A DNA stretch of 64,000 bases, from the NCBI RefSeq assembly GCF_004358445.1, contig NZ_CP037951.1:1-64000 (forward strand). Direction: 5' to 3'. The notes under the pieces were generated by a model. It was not told the DNA's origin. It saw nothing but the letters and a program-made list of their open reading frames with translations, and searched no databases. Made by a program: the position numbers and the translations under genes. This DNA is from Parashewanella tropica (GTDB taxonomy: Bacteria; Pseudomonadota; Gammaproteobacteria; Enterobacterales; Shewanellaceae). This document shows, piece after piece, positions 52,476-63,130 of the stretch; within the stretch, counting starts at the first letter, position 1, and each line of letters begins with the position of its first letter.

Positions 52476-54047
52476 ATGAGTGACGTGCAGCAGCCTACCG
52501 AGCAAGACGCATTATCTCAGGTCACCTCTGAGGTTAATGCTGATATTGAACAAGATGGCAGTGAGTTTCACTCCGAAACCAAAGACCGTTTGCCGTTTGC
52601 TTATGCCCACCGCCATGCGGTGGTGTTGGCGGTCAATGAAGACAAGCAACTTTGTTTGTATCACACGCCAACTTCGCAAGCGCAAATCTTACTTGAGGTA
52701 CGTCGATACAGCGGTACAGATTTGCCCTTGATAGAGCTGGATAATCAAGCGTTCGAAATGAAGCTGACTCAAGCCTATCAAAGCAACTCTTCAGAAGCGC
52801 AGCAGCTCATGGAAGATATCGGCAATGAGATGGATTTATTCACTCTTGCCGAAGAGCTGCCACAAACGGAAGATCTGTTAGAAGGCGATGACGATGCGCC
52901 TATTATCAAGCTCATCAATGCCTTGTTGTCCGAAGCCATCAAAGAAGAAGCGTCGGATATCCACATTGAAACTTATGAAAAGCAATTAGTGGTACGTTTC
53001 CGTGTCGATGGTGTGCTTAAAGAAGTGCTCAAGCCGAATCGTAAGTTGTCATCTTTGTTGGTTTCTCGTATCAAGGTTATGGCGCGTTTGGATATTGCAG
53101 AAAAGCGTGTACCACAGGATGGTCGTATTAGCTTAAGAATCGCTGGCCGTGCTGTCGATGTGCGGGTATCAACCATGCCATCCAGTCATGGCGAGCGTGT
53201 GGTGTTACGTCTTCTGGATAAAAATGCGGGCAACCTCGATCTGAAACAGCTGGGCATGACAGACAGTATTCGTCAGCAATTCGATGCACTTATCCGTAAA
53301 CCTCACGGCATTATTTTGGTGACCGGTCCGACAGGATCGGGTAAAAGTACCACCTTGTACGCAGGTTTAACTGAGATCAACTCTCGAGATACCAACATTC
53401 TGACCGTTGAAGATCCGATTGAATATGAACTTGAAGGTATTGGTCAGACTCAGGTGAACACCAAAGTCGATATGACGTTTGCTCGCGGACTTCGTGCCAT
53501 CTTGCGTCAGGATCCTGATGTGGTGATGATTGGTGAGATCCGTGATTTAGAAACGGCTCAAATTGCAGTACAAGCATCGTTAACCGGTCACTTGGTAATT
53601 TCAACTTTGCACACCAATACAGCCTCTGGCGCGATCACCCGTTTACAAGATATGGGTGTTGAGCCATTTTTAGTCTCTTCCAGTTTATTAGGAGTATTAG
53701 CTCAACGTCTGGTGCGTACCTTATGTAAAGATTGCCGTCAGCCCCATCAACCAAGTCCATCAGAGCTGGAACTATTAGGCTTAGAGCAAGGCAATGACTC
53801 GACGATTTATCGTGCCAGTGGTTGTAAAAAGTGTGGTTACAACGGCTATCGTGGTCGAACCGGTATTCATGAACTCTTGATTGTTGATGACACCGTCAGA
53901 GAACTTATTCATAACGGTCACGGTGAGCTCGCCATTGAAAAGCATGTGCGTAAAGGCACTCCGAGTATTCGTCACGATGGTATGAGTAAAGTACTCGCGG
54001 GGATCACTACGTTAGAAGAAGTGCTGCGTGTGACGCGAGAGGAGTAA
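52476..54047 (+). CDS. gspE: Type II secretion ATPase GspE
   Basis: GspE is the cytoplasmic hexameric ATPase that powers pseudopilus assembly. The 523-residue protein has Walker [10 protein letters not shown] at 284-292, an Asp box ([17 protein letters not shown]), Walker [13 protein letters not shown] and a zinc-binding tetracysteine (C417, C420, C450, C453). It lies 3 bp after gspD. Confidence 0.98.
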   Translation: MSDVQQPTEQDALSQVTSEVNADIEQDGSEFHSETKDRLPFAYAHRHAVVLAVNEDKQLCLYHTPTSQAQILLEVRRYSGTDLPLIELDNQAFEMKLTQAYQSNSSEAQQLMEDIGNEMDLFTLAEELPQTEDLLEGDDDAPIIKLINALLSEAIKEEASDIHIETYEKQLVVRFRVDGVLKEVLKPNRKLSSLLVSRIKVMARLDIAEKRVPQDGRISLRIAGRAVDVRVSTMPSSHGERVVLRLLDKNAGNLDLKQLGMTDSIRQQFDALIRKPHGIILVTGPTGSGKSTTLYAGLTEINSRDTNILTVEDPIEYELEGIGQTQVNTKVDMTFARGLRAILRQDPDVVMIGEIRDLETAQIAVQASLTGHLVISTLHTNTASGAITRLQDMGVEPFLVSSSLLGVLAQRLVRTLCKDCRQPHQPSPSELELLGLEQGNDSTIYRASGCKKCGYNGYRGRTGIHELLIVDDTVRELIHNGHGELAIEKHVRKGTPSIRHDGMSKVLAGITTLEEVLRVTREE

Positions 54048-54050
54048 CGG

Positions 54051-55268
54051 ATGGCGGCTTTTGAATACAAAGCACTGGATGCAACAGGGAAACAAACCAA
54101 AGGGGTACTCGAAGCCGATACCGCGCGTCATGCGCGTAATCAACTACGAGAAATGCGTTTAACCCCGTTGAGTGTTGATGCGGTTACCGAAAAAGAAGCA
54201 AAACGCGAACAGTTTACTTTATTTAAAAAGCGGATTTCAGTGGCGGAACTGGCACTGCTCACCCGTCAAATTGCCACCTTAGTCGCCGCTGGTTTGCCGA
54301 TTGAAGAAGCCTTAAAAGCTGTAGGCCAACAGTGTGAAAAGGAACGTCTTGCCAGTATGGTAATGGCGGTGCGCTCCAGGGTGGTCGAAGGCTACACACT
54401 GGCTGACTCTATGGCCGAGTTCCCACATATTTTTGATGACTTATATCGCGCGATGGTAGCCTCAGGTGAAAAATCTGGGCACTTAGATGTGGTGTTGAAT
54501 CGTCTGGCTGATTACACCGAGCGCCGTCAGCAGTTAAAATCAAAGCTCACTCAAGCTATGGTTTATCCCACAGCATTAACCATTGTCGCTATTCTGGTAG
54601 TGTCGATTCTATTAGCTTCCGTTGTCCCCAAAGTGGCTGAGCAATTTGTTCACATGGGGCAGTCACTACCTTGGAGTACGCAACTGATGATCTCCATGTC
54701 GGATTTTGTCAGGGATTATGGCATTGGCATTGTGGTCGCAATCATGTTGAGTTTAGTGATCTTTCAGCGTGCGGTTAAACAGCCTAAAGCTAGAATGCGC
54801 TATCACACGTTTATCTTAAAGCTTCCTGTCGTGGGTAAAGTCAGTCGCAGCCTTAATACCGCACGTTTTGCTCGTACCTTAAGTATTCTATCCGCTAGTT
54901 CGGTACCGCTTCTTGACGGTATGCGTATTGCCAGTGACGTTTTGCAGAATGTCAGAGTAAAAGAAGCTGTGAGTGAAGCAACGTCACGAGTACGTGAAGG
55001 AACCAGTTTGGGATCGGCATTAACCGCCACCAAGCTGTTTCCGCCAATGATGCTCTACATGATTTCATCGGGTGAAAAAAGCGGTGAATTAGAACAAATG
55101 CTAGAGCGCGCGGCCGATAGTCAAGACAGTCAATTTGAAGCCAATGTCACCATCGCCTTAGGGATTTTTGAACCCGCGCTGGTGATTTCCATGGCTGTCG
55201 TGGTGTTGTTTATTGTGTTATCGATTTTACAACCGATTTTAGCGCTCAATAATTTAGTGAGCGGTTAG
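54051..55268 (+). CDS. gspF: Type II secretion inner-membrane platform protein GspF
   Basis: GspF is the polytopic platform protein that interacts with GspE and GspL. The 405-residue protein has the tandem GspF domains with LALLTRQIATLVAAGLPIEEAL and FARTLSILSASSVPLLDGMRIA, and three membrane spans. The spacing from gspE is 3 bp. Confidence 0.97.
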   Translation: MAAFEYKALDATGKQTKGVLEADTARHARNQLREMRLTPLSVDAVTEKEAKREQFTLFKKRISVAELALLTRQIATLVAAGLPIEEALKAVGQQCEKERLASMVMAVRSRVVEGYTLADSMAEFPHIFDDLYRAMVASGEKSGHLDVVLNRLADYTERRQQLKSKLTQAMVYPTALTIVAILVVSILLASVVPKVAEQFVHMGQSLPWSTQLMISMSDFVRDYGIGIVVAIMLSLVIFQRAVKQPKARMRYHTFILKLPVVGKVSRSLNTARFARTLSILSASSVPLLDGMRIASDVLQNVRVKEAVSEATSRVREGTSLGSALTATKLFPPMMLYMISSGEKSGELEQMLERAADSQDSQFEANVTIALGIFEPALVISMAVVVLFIVLSILQPILALNNLVSG

Positions 55269-55315
55269 GGCTGGTATCATCTAGCCAAAACAGAATTTTA
55301 TTTAAGGAGTATCAA

Positions 55316-55750
55316 ATGCAAAGTAAACGTCGTCAGCAAGGCTTCACCTTGCTAGAAATCATGGTAGTAGTGGTAATCATCGGTCTATTAGCTGGCCTAG
55401 TATTACCGAACGTACTCGGTAACAAGGAAAAAGCCGATACCCAAAAAGCAGTGGCTGATATTGTGACGTTAGAAAATGCGTTAGATATGTACAAGTTGGA
55501 TAACGGCATGTACCCAACCACTGAGCAAGGACTTGAAGCGTTAGTTCAAGCACCAAGTATCGATCCAGAACCACGTAACTATCGTGACGGTGGTTATTTA
55601 CGTCGTTTGCCACAAGATCCTTGGCGTCACGATTACATTCTCGTCAGCCCAGGCGAGCATGGAAAAATTGATGTATTCAGCATGGGCCCTGATGGACAAG
55701 CGGGTACTGATGATGACATCGGTAACTGGAACTTAAAAGATTATCAATAA
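55316..55750 (+). CDS. gspG: Type II secretion major pseudopilin GspG
   Basis: GspG is the major subunit of the pseudopilus. The 144-residue prepilin has cleavage site QQG/FTLLE after Gly9 with the conserved Glu at +5, then a hydrophobic helix. The C-terminal GMYPTTEQGLEAL and the acidic calcium-binding GPDGQAGTDDDIGNW are characteristic. AAGGAG precedes the start. Confidence 0.98.
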   Translation: MQSKRRQQGFTLLEIMVVVVIIGLLAGLVLPNVLGNKEKADTQKAVADIVTLENALDMYKLDNGMYPTTEQGLEALVQAPSIDPEPRNYRDGGYLRRLPQDPWRHDYILVSPGEHGKIDVFSMGPDGQAGTDDDIGNWNLKDYQ

Positions 55751-55751
55751 G

Positions 55752-56342
55752 ATGCGGTGTCGTTCACAGCGAGGGTTTACCTTGCTGGAAATCATGATCG
55801 TGGTGGTATTGATGGGATTGATGGCCGCGGCCGTTATCCCTTCTTTTAACACCTCGACCCCAAAACAGCAGCTAGAAAAGAAAGCTAAAGAGTTTATGGC
55901 CACCACTGAGTTAGTGTTGAATGAAACCATTCTCAGTGGCCAGTTTTTGGGAATAGTGATTGACCCCGATGGTTATCACTATGTGATTTATCATGAGAAT
56001 AAATGGCAGCCGTTAACCAACGATCGTATTTTGACCGAGCGTAAGCTGGATAACGATATGAGCTTATCGGTTGTGGTGGATGGACTTCCATTAAAACAGA
56101 GTGATGAAGAACACAGCGACGATATTTTTGACAATGAAGATGACGGTTTAGGCTTGGATGAGCCACTGCAGTCAGAAAAAAAACTACCGACACCGCAGAT
56201 CATGTTGTTTCCCAGTGGTGAACTTAGCCCCTTTGAGCTGACGTTTTCGATGAAAGATCAACAAGGCGATGAGCAAGATGTGTTAGTGGTAGGGGATGCC
56301 TTGGGTAGGCTGACATTAGGGAGACCTGATGAGCAATCATAA
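55752..56342 (+). CDS. gspH: Type II secretion minor pseudopilin GspH
   Basis: The 196-residue minor pseudopilin has prepilin site QRG/FTLLE after Gly8. It carries an acidic low-complexity stretch (EEHSDDIFDNEDDGLGLDE) in the middle that is longer than in many GspH proteins. It starts 1 bp after the gspG stop and overlaps gspI by 14 bp. Confidence 0.92.
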   Translation: MRCRSQRGFTLLEIMIVVVLMGLMAAAVIPSFNTSTPKQQLEKKAKEFMATTELVLNETILSGQFLGIVIDPDGYHYVIYHENKWQPLTNDRILTERKLDNDMSLSVVVDGLPLKQSDEEHSDDIFDNEDDGLGLDEPLQSEKKLPTPQIMLFPSGELSPFELTFSMKDQQGDEQDVLVVGDALGRLTLGRPDEQS

Positions 56343-56703
56343 AGGGATGACCCTTATTGAAGTGATGGTGGCGTTGGTTATTTTTGCCGTGGCAGCGCTA
56401 TCTATAACCAATAGCTTAGGGCAGTTGATGTCCAATATGCCCATTTTGCAAGAACGTACTTATGCCCAGTGGGTCGCGGATAATGTCTTGGTGGATGCCA
56501 AGCTTGAAAACGAAAAGCAGTTTTTAGCCACAGGCAAAAAAGAAGGGGATACCGAGATGGCAGGCCAGCGTTGGTACTGGCGTCGTGAAGTGGTTAAAAC
56601 CCAAAGTGATGATTTTCATATGATCAGGGTCAGTGTGAGTAATGACTCACGCTACCAGCGTATTTTAACTCAGGTAAATACCTATGTATTTAAAGTTAAA
56701 TAA
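56329..56703 (+). CDS. gspI: Type II secretion minor pseudopilin GspI
   Basis: The 124-residue minor pseudopilin has prepilin site HKG/MTLIE after Gly6, with Glu at +5, followed by the hydrophobic helix. The W-containing WVADNVL motif is typical. It forms the pseudopilus tip complex with GspJ and GspK. It overlaps gspJ by 20 bp. Confidence 0.94.
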   Translation: MSNHKGMTLIEVMVALVIFAVAALSITNSLGQLMSNMPILQERTYAQWVADNVLVDAKLENEKQFLATGKKEGDTEMAGQRWYWRREVVKTQSDDFHMIRVSVSNDSRYQRILTQVNTYVFKVK

Positions 56704-57313
56704 GCGCCGTCATCGTGGTTTTACCTTGCTGGAGATGTTGGTGGCCATTGCCATCTTTGCCATTATTGGCGTGGCGGCGAACTCTACCTTACATGCGGTG
56801 TTAAAAAACAAAGAAGTCACCGAGGATTTCGCCGCACGGTTAAAAGGGCTACAGCAAGGCTTTGGCATGATGGACAGAGATCTTGGTCAAATCGTAGCGA
56901 GAACCCCACGACTGTTATCGGGTGGGCGTGGCAGCACGGTGATCCAATATGGAGAAGTCATCCCTAACGTGAATGGCGAGGCACTGATTTTTTATCGTTT
57001 GGGGTGGTTAAACCCTGATGGTATGTTACCTAGGGGCAGTATTCAATCGGTCGCGTATGTGTTTACCGATGACAAATTAGAACGTTGGTATTTTCCTTAT
57101 CCTGATCCTGTGGTGGGGGCTGAGCCGACGAAAACCACCATTATCGATCATGTACTGGATATGGACGTACGGTTTTGGGATGGTGAAAATTGGCAGCAAA
57201 CGGTGATGGGAAATAAATTACCCCGTGCGATCGCGATTAAACTTGAGGTCGAAGGCATCGGCACCGTAGAGCGCAAATTCTTATTGCCCAAGGGTGTGGA
57301 GCCAAGCAAATGA
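56684..57313 (+). CDS. gspJ: Type II secretion minor pseudopilin GspJ
   Basis: The 209-residue minor pseudopilin has prepilin site HRG/FTLLE after Gly12 and the family block FGMMDRDLGQIVAR. It belongs to the tip complex with GspI and GspK. It overlaps gspK by 4 bp, suggesting coupled translation. Confidence 0.95.
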   Translation: MYLKLNKRRHRGFTLLEMLVAIAIFAIIGVAANSTLHAVLKNKEVTEDFAARLKGLQQGFGMMDRDLGQIVARTPRLLSGGRGSTVIQYGEVIPNVNGEALIFYRLGWLNPDGMLPRGSIQSVAYVFTDDKLERWYFPYPDPVVGAEPTKTTIIDHVLDMDVRFWDGENWQQTVMGNKLPRAIAIKLEVEGIGTVERKFLLPKGVEPSK

Positions 57314-58311
57314 TGATGCGTAAACGCCAGCAAGGCGTTGCCTTATTAGTGGTGTTATTGATCGTGGCGCTCATCTCTGTGTTGGCAACGGATATTACTT
57401 CTCGTAATCAGATTTCAGTGCGCCGAACCATAAATTTAGCTGAATACGATCAAGCCTATTGGTATGCGTTATCGTTAGAGCAGCTCGCGAATAAGGTCCT
57501 GAAAAAGGATTTGGATGACTCTGAAGGCAAAGTGAATTTGAGCCAAGTGTGGGCACAAACGGATGTGGTGTTTCCGGTTGAAAACGGGGTATTGGCAGGG
57601 CAAATTAAAGACATGCGCGCCTGTTTTAATCTAAACGCCTTGAGTGCAAAGACTACTCAACAGCAAAATAATAACGGTGGGCCTCGAGAAGACCCCTTGC
57701 CCGTTAAGCAGTTTGCAGGATTGTTAGAAGCACTGGGTGTCGAGCCTTTTACCGCAGAGCAGTTGGCGAAATCAGTGCGAAATTATATTGATACCACGCC
57801 AGCGGTAGGCGGTTATTATGGCCCCGATGCTGAATATGAGGCAAGAGATGTCCCGTACCGCGCCGCAAAAACCATGATGAATCATCGCAGTGAGCTGCGG
57901 GCGGTACTTGGGATCACTCAAAAGGTATACGATAAAATCGCGCCTTATGTGTGTGCCATTCCTGGTAACGATAAGCAGACGATTAATGTGAATACCATTA
58001 AAGTTGAACAGGCGCCGCTATTGGCTGGCATGTTACTTAATCGGATATCAGCCGATGAGGCAAAAAACATTATCGAAAGTCGAGACACTAAAGGGTACGA
58101 CAATATTGATGATTTCTGGTCGGAGTCAGGGATAAATGGAGGCAATAATTTAGCCCAAATTAAGTCGACCTTTACCATTAAGAGTCAATATTTTGAGTTA
58201 GACGGCAAAGCCAAAGTAGGTGATGCTATTTTTCAATTACAAAGTATTTTACAGGTTAATAATGATCATTATGTTGACGTGTTGAGTCGACAATACGGTG
58301 GTCAAAAATAA
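57310..58311 (+). CDS. gspK: Type II secretion minor pseudopilin GspK
   Basis: GspK caps the pseudopilus and is the largest minor pseudopilin. The 333-residue protein has prepilin site QQG/VALLV after Gly9 and, as usual for GspK, lacks the Glu at +5. The helical insertion domain (ACFNLNAL, FAGLLEALG, DTTPAVGG) is present. Confidence 0.95.
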   Translation: MMMRKRQQGVALLVVLLIVALISVLATDITSRNQISVRRTINLAEYDQAYWYALSLEQLANKVLKKDLDDSEGKVNLSQVWAQTDVVFPVENGVLAGQIKDMRACFNLNALSAKTTQQQNNNGGPREDPLPVKQFAGLLEALGVEPFTAEQLAKSVRNYIDTTPAVGGYYGPDAEYEARDVPYRAAKTMMNHRSELRAVLGITQKVYDKIAPYVCAIPGNDKQTINVNTIKVEQAPLLAGMLLNRISADEAKNIIESRDTKGYDNIDDFWSESGINGGNNLAQIKSTFTIKSQYFELDGKAKVGDAIFQLQSILQVNNDHYVDVLSRQYGGQK

Positions 58312-58335
58312 ACTCCTCAAGGGTGGAGAAACACG

Positions 58336-59541
58336 GTGAGTGAACGCCTTTTTATACGACTAGGGACCCAGACTGACGATGTTTGTCAGTGGTTGGTATG
58401 GTCAGAACAAGAACAAGAAATTATTGCATCGGGTGAGTTACCAGATGCGACGCAGCTGCACACCTTAAGTGAGCGAGCGGGAGCTCGCCCTGTTGATGTC
58501 ATGGTGCCTACTTCAGCCATTACTCTGACAGAGGTGAACTTACCTGAAAAAGGCCAACGTCAGGCATTGAAAGCCTTACCTTTTATGTTGGAAGACGTAC
58601 TCGCACAAGATATCGACCAGCTTCACTTTGTGCCCGGTCCGCGTCATGGTAGTGCTTTGTCTGTGGCGATTGTCGCTCATGAGCAAATGCAGCTGTGGGT
58701 TGATTGGGTTAAAGCGGCGGGGCTTAATGTTAAGCGTATGATCCCCGATAGTTTAGCTCTACCGTTAGCCGATGGTTGCCAATGGGCCGCCATGACGATA
58801 AACGACGAATTGTTGATACGAATTGGCGAAGGACAAGGCCACAGTATTCCCAGTGCTTGGCAAGATGCCGTTTTACCTAAATTGCTGCCTCTGCAAGATG
58901 CAGAGGATGACATGGATACGGTGACCGTTGCTAATTACAGTCCACTGGAACTGCAAGGTGCTGAGTTGTTTTCACAACCGCTAGAGCTGCCTATGCTGGT
59001 ACTGGCGAAAGGTGCGCTACAAGCGCCAATGAATTTGATGACCGATCAATATCGGCCTAAACGAGAAAGCAATAAGACATTATTAGTATGGAAAAATGCG
59101 GCGATTATCGTTGGTGTGTGCCTATTGCTGAGCTTTATCCAGAAAGGGGTTGATATCTATCAAACCCATAAACAAATCGATGAGGTTAAGGCAGAAACGG
59201 TCGCTGTGTTTAAGCAGGCGACTGGGAGTCGAAGTAGTAAAAATGTCGAGACCATTCTCAGAAGTATGCTGAGAAAGTATCAAGGCAAGTCTTCAAACAG
59301 TGATATGTTTGCCATGATGAGTGGGTTAATTCAGGCGTTTGAAAAAGTGCCAAGTGTGCAGCCTAATTCGCTCCGATATGATGGTAATCGAGGTGAATTA
59401 AGATTACAGATCAGTGCTGATAGCTATGATCAAGTCGAAGCGTTTAAACAAGCAATAGGCAAAGGCTTTAACGTTGATAGTGGTGCTCAAAATAAAGAAG
59501 ATGACAAAGTCAGCACTATCCTAACCTTGAGGAATCACTGA
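58336..59541 (+). CDS. gspL: Type II secretion protein GspL
   Basis: GspL recruits GspE to the inner-membrane platform. The 401-residue protein has an actin-like cytoplasmic domain (LFIRLGTQTDDVCQWLVW, then LPFMLEDVLAQDID), one membrane span at about 250-268 and a periplasmic ferredoxin-like domain. The start is GTG, preceded by GGGTGGAG. Confidence 0.95.
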   Translation: MSERLFIRLGTQTDDVCQWLVWSEQEQEIIASGELPDATQLHTLSERAGARPVDVMVPTSAITLTEVNLPEKGQRQALKALPFMLEDVLAQDIDQLHFVPGPRHGSALSVAIVAHEQMQLWVDWVKAAGLNVKRMIPDSLALPLADGCQWAAMTINDELLIRIGEGQGHSIPSAWQDAVLPKLLPLQDAEDDMDTVTVANYSPLELQGAELFSQPLELPMLVLAKGALQAPMNLMTDQYRPKRESNKTLLVWKNAAIIVGVCLLLSFIQKGVDIYQTHKQIDEVKAETVAVFKQATGSRSSKNVETILRSMLRKYQGKSSNSDMFAMMSGLIQAFEKVPSVQPNSLRYDGNRGELRLQISADSYDQVEAFKQAIGKGFNVDSGAQNKEDDKVSTILTLRNH

Positions 59542-59542
59542 T

Positions 59543-60022
59543 ATGAAACAACAATTTCTCAACTGGTGGAATGGCTTAGCCTTTCGTGAACAGCAATTAG
59601 TTGCGGTAGCTGGTGTAGTGGTGGCAATCACTATTTTTTATCTTGGGATTTGGAGCCCGATATCGTCGGCGCAGCAAAATGCTCAAGCTGATTTAGAGTA
59701 CGCAAAACAGTCGTTAATGCGAGTTAAGCAAGATGCCAATCGACTTATGGGTTACAAGCAAACCAATCGTGGTCAAAGTAGCCGAGGCAGCTTGAGTAAT
59801 ATCGTCAATCAACAAGCGGATCGATTTGGATTGACCATTACTCGTATGCAGCCACAAGGGGACAAAATTCAACTGTGGCTGGAGGATGCCCCGTTTAACG
59901 ATGTGTTGAGGTATTTAGATACCTTAGTGGCAAAGCAAGGCTTAACCGTGGATAGTTTTGATGTTGCCAATACTGATACCCTTGGCGTGGTGCGCATACG
60001 CCGAATTCAACTTTCACGTTAA
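59543..60022 (+). CDS. gspM: Type II secretion protein GspM
   Basis: GspM is a bitopic inner-membrane partner of GspL. The 159-residue protein has a short cytoplasmic N-terminus containing LAFREQQLV, a single span (VAVAGVVVAITIFYLGIWSPI) and a periplasmic domain. It follows gspL by 1 bp. Confidence 0.94.
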   Translation: MKQQFLNWWNGLAFREQQLVAVAGVVVAITIFYLGIWSPISSAQQNAQADLEYAKQSLMRVKQDANRLMGYKQTNRGQSSRGSLSNIVNQQADRFGLTITRMQPQGDKIQLWLEDAPFNDVLRYLDTLVAKQGLTVDSFDVANTDTLGVVRIRRIQLSR

Positions 60023-60036
60023 GAGGCAGGATAATA

Positions 60037-60798
60037 GTGAAACGAATCAAATACCTGATATTAGGCGTGATGGTTTATCTCATCTTTTTGGTAGTGCTCA
60101 TGCCGGCCAGTGTGGTGTTGCGTTTTGTAACGCTTCCGCCACAAGTGAAAATCAATGGGGTTGATGGCAGCATTTGGCATGGCAGTATCGATACAGTACA
60201 AGCTTATGGTCGACAGGCTGAGCAAGTGGAGTGGCAGATCCATCCATTGTCATTACTGACGGGAGCATTAAATCTTGATGTGAACGTGGGTAATCGCAAT
60301 TCTGCAATTTATGGAAAAACCAATCTTACACTCACCCCTTCTACTGTTAAGGTAATGGATTTAATGTTGCAAACCGACAGTCAAACGGTTATTGGCAAGG
60401 CGCGTTTGCCATTTCGCTCCGAAGTGGCGGGTGAGATAAATCTCAGTGTCTCTGAGTTTGCATATGGTCAGCCGTGGTGTGAGCGTTTATCTGGGCATCT
60501 GCAACTGCATAATCTTGAAGTGAATAATCAATTTGGTGACTTTCCCTTTGGGAGTTTTCGTTTAGGGATGGATTGCGATCAAGGAGATGTGATTGTGACC
60601 ACCACTGAAAAAGACAACCAAATTGGTGTCTCCGGTCGTTTATGGTTAAAGGCCAATGCTCAAGTGCAACTTCAAGCGAAAATCAAGCCCACCAATAACA
60701 TGCCTGCAAATGTTAGAGATAACTTAAATTTCCTTGGGCAACCTGACGCGCAAGGCGCTTATCCACTTACCTACAGTGGTCGAGTCCCCGGGTTGTAG
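60037..60798 (+). CDS. gspN: Type II secretion protein GspN
   Basis: GspN is an accessory bitopic protein present in some type II systems. The 253-residue protein has an N-terminal membrane anchor and a beta-rich periplasmic domain with INGVDGSIWHGS and VEWQIHPLSLL. It is the last gene of the operon, followed by a strong terminator. No prepilin peptidase (GspO) gene is adjacent. Confidence 0.9.
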   Translation: MKRIKYLILGVMVYLIFLVVLMPASVVLRFVTLPPQVKINGVDGSIWHGSIDTVQAYGRQAEQVEWQIHPLSLLTGALNLDVNVGNRNSAIYGKTNLTLTPSTVKVMDLMLQTDSQTVIGKARLPFRSEVAGEINLSVSEFAYGQPWCERLSGHLQLHNLEVNNQFGDFPFGSFRLGMDCDQGDVIVTTTEKDNQIGVSGRLWLKANAQVQLQAKIKPTNNMPANVRDNLNFLGQPDAQGAYPLTYSGRVPGL

Positions 60799-60817
60799 TC
60801 TTCTTTCAAAAACAAAC

Positions 60818-60847
60818 AGCCGAAACGATTTTTGTTTCGGCTTTTTT
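60818..60847 (+). terminator. Rho-independent terminator of the gsp operon
   Basis: AGCCGAAAC and GTTTCGGCT form a 9-bp stem with a 7-nt loop, followed by TTTTTT, 20 bp after the gspN stop. Confidence 0.93.
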
Positions 60848-61096
60848 GTATGAATTTTGTATGAAAATATTACACCCTAAATAAAGGGGTTAGCCTGACA
60901 TTGTTATCTAAAACAGTACAAAGCAAAGGTAAATGTTAAAGTAATAGAGAAATCAACTGATTGAAAACGTTTATCCTAATAACCCTAGAGTTCTCATGGT
61001 TGTGATTCTGTGGTGAATTCGTACACTGTTCGCCTAATAAAAATTATTATGGTTAAGTAGAGTAAAGGCTCAAATATCAAAGAGTTAACCCTCTTT

Positions 61097-61112
61097 ATAC
61101 GGTATGCCGTAT
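61097..61112. promoter_or_regulatory. Palindrome before the chemoreceptor gene
   Basis: ATACGG-TATG-CCGTAT is a perfect 6-bp inverted repeat just upstream of the chemoreceptor start. It could be an operator for a dimeric regulator or a hairpin in the mRNA leader. The regulator is unknown. Confidence 0.35.
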
Positions 61113-61139
61113 TGCTTCTTATAAAACACGGATAGTGGT

Positions 61140-63119
61140 ATGCGTTTAAAAACAAAGTTGTTAAGTTTTTCGTTATTATTGGGGTTACTTCCAGCATTAA
61201 TAATTGGCGTAATAAGTATTATTACTGCCAATCAATCGTTAAAGTCACAAACTTATCACCAACTCGAAGCAGTAAGGTCAATCAAAGCCAATCAAGTAAA
61301 GGCCTATCTTGCCAGTAGTGAAAAAGATGTGCAGTTAACCAGCAGTATCTTAAAAGAAATTCTCATCACAGATACCGGTTTGACCCTTCACAAACTCACT
61401 CATAAACATGCGCAAGTATTTGACGAGTTTATTGCACTGAAAGGGTATTACGACTTATTTATTATTGATCCACAAGGTACTGTCACTTATAGCGTAACCA
61501 AAGAAGCGGATTACCAAACTAACCTTGTAAGTGGGCCATATCGTAACTCTGGCCTAGCGGATGTGTATAGACAGGCAAAAAGTACTGGTCGATTAGCCGT
61601 AGCCGATTTTAAACCCTATGCGCCGAGCAATAATTCTCCACAGGCGTTCATTGGGCTACCTGTGAGGCTAAATGGAGAAGTGGTTGCGATTGCCGCTTTG
61701 CAGTTTTCCATTGAAGCGATCAATGCCATCATGCAACAGCGAGAAGGGATGGGGGAAACCGGAGAAACTTACTTAGTCGGGCCTGATTACCGAATGCGCT
61801 CCGATTCTTATCTTGACCCCGATGGACATAGTGTTGCAGCAAGCTTTGCGGGTACTGTTGCCAGTAACGGTGCAAAAACTCATGCCGTTAAGGAAGCGCT
61901 TAAAGGGAATACAGGTACTGAAATCAGCCTAGATTACAATAATCACTATGTCCTATCAGCCTACACACCCGTTGATTTTTATGGGATCCATTGGGCATTG
62001 TTGGCAGATATCGATGAAAAGGAAGCCTTTGCTGCAGTGACTGCATTAACCTATGAAATCGTGCTTATTTTGTTGGTGATCACGGGTATTGTCATCGTGT
62101 TGGCAACTCAATTAGCCAAAGGGATTTTAAAACCATTGGGTGGTGAGCCAGTTGATATGCAGCGTATTTCTGAGCAAATAGCTGATGGTGTGCTGGTAAA
62201 ACAGGAGGTGACCGAAAAGTCGGCAGGCGCTTTTCGCGCTATGCAGCATATGACTCAAAAGCTCTCTGATATGATTTTTACCATTCAAGCCAGTAGCGAT
62301 CAATTAACCAGTACCGCGGAAGAAACCAGCAGTGTCAGTTTACAGGCGAATCAAAGCTTACAAGAGCAACATGCTAGTATCGATAGTGTTGCCGTTGCAA
62401 TGAATGAAATGGCGGTAACTATTGATGATGTCGCAAGTAATGCTGTTGGTGTATCAAACCTTGCCCTTGATGCTCAAAAAATCTCTGAACAAGCCACAGA
62501 AAAAGTGCATTTAAGTATTAACAGCATGGGCTCATTGGTCGAGCAGGTGGATACCGCTTCTGACACGATTCAACAAGTGCAAGCTCACTCACAACAAATT
62601 GGTAGTGTTCTGGAGGTGATCCAAGGTATCGCAGAGCAAACCAACTTATTAGCTCTGAATGCCGCCATTGAAGCGGCTCGTGCAGGGGAGCAAGGTCGTG
62701 GCTTTGCCGTTGTTGCTGATGAAGTACGTCAATTGGCACAAAAAACCCAGCAATCAACCAGCCACATTGAGCAGATGATTGGGCAGCTTCAACAAGGCAC
62801 AACCGAAGCGGTACAAGTGATGAGTAGTTCAAGTGAAATTGCGCATGCGACTATTAGCTCTGCAAAGGAGAGCTCGACAGCGATTAAGCAAACGCTAGAA
62901 GAAATTAAACACATTACCGAAAATGCCGAGTTGATTGCGACAGCGGTATCACAACAATCCACAACGGCTGAAGAGATCAACCAAAGCTTTGAGTCCATTA
63001 AACAAGTGGCGTTAGAAAATGCCACGGGTGCCGAGCAAGTCTCAGCAGCCAGCCATGAACTGACTCAGTTGGCTTGTCAGTTACAAGAGCTTACGTCCAG
63101 CTTTCAAATTCGTGGATAG
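61140..63119 (+). CDS. Methyl-accepting chemotaxis protein
   Basis: The 659-residue chemoreceptor has an N-terminal span (about 7-29), a large periplasmic Cache-type sensor domain (to about 305; [17 protein letters not shown]-like segments), a second span (about 307-327), a HAMP-like linker ([18 protein letters not shown]) and a C-terminal signalling domain. The hairpin tip [20 protein letters not shown] is near residues 498-517. The ligand is unknown. It is monocistronic, preceded by a palindrome and followed by a long hairpin. Confidence 0.95.
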   Translation: MRLKTKLLSFSLLLGLLPALIIGVISIITANQSLKSQTYHQLEAVRSIKANQVKAYLASSEKDVQLTSSILKEILITDTGLTLHKLTHKHAQVFDEFIALKGYYDLFIIDPQGTVTYSVTKEADYQTNLVSGPYRNSGLADVYRQAKSTGRLAVADFKPYAPSNNSPQAFIGLPVRLNGEVVAIAALQFSIEAINAIMQQREGMGETGETYLVGPDYRMRSDSYLDPDGHSVAASFAGTVASNGAKTHAVKEALKGNTGTEISLDYNNHYVLSAYTPVDFYGIHWALLADIDEKEAFAAVTALTYEIVLILLVITGIVIVLATQLAKGILKPLGGEPVDMQRISEQIADGVLVKQEVTEKSAGAFRAMQHMTQKLSDMIFTIQASSDQLTSTAEETSSVSLQANQSLQEQHASIDSVAVAMNEMAVTIDDVASNAVGVSNLALDAQKISEQATEKVHLSINSMGSLVEQVDTASDTIQQVQAHSQQIGSVLEVIQGIAEQTNLLALNAAIEAARAGEQGRGFAVVADEVRQLAQKTQQSTSHIEQMIGQLQQGTTEAVQVMSSSSEIAHATISSAKESSTAIKQTLEEIKHITENAELIATAVSQQSTTAEEINQSFESIKQVALENATGAEQVSAASHELTQLACQLQELTSSFQIRG

Positions 63120-63130
63120 CCAACAAAATA

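Larger units (their letters stand above)
60799..61139. other. gspN-chemoreceptor intergenic region
   Basis: This 341-bp gap holds the gsp terminator and then AT-rich sequence upstream of the chemoreceptor gene. A 16-bp palindrome ATACGGTATGCCGTAT is at 61097-61112, 28 bp before the start codon. No other ORF, RNA gene or repeat is evident. Confidence 0.6.

Noticed and set aside
57310-57345. Missing Glu at +5 of GspK as a defect.
   Set aside because: GspK proteins normally lack this residue, so it is the expected state.
49377-60798. Missing gspO and gspS genes as a sign of a broken type II system.
   Set aside because: Prepilin peptidase and pilotin genes are commonly encoded elsewhere, and every gene from gspC to gspN here is intact.
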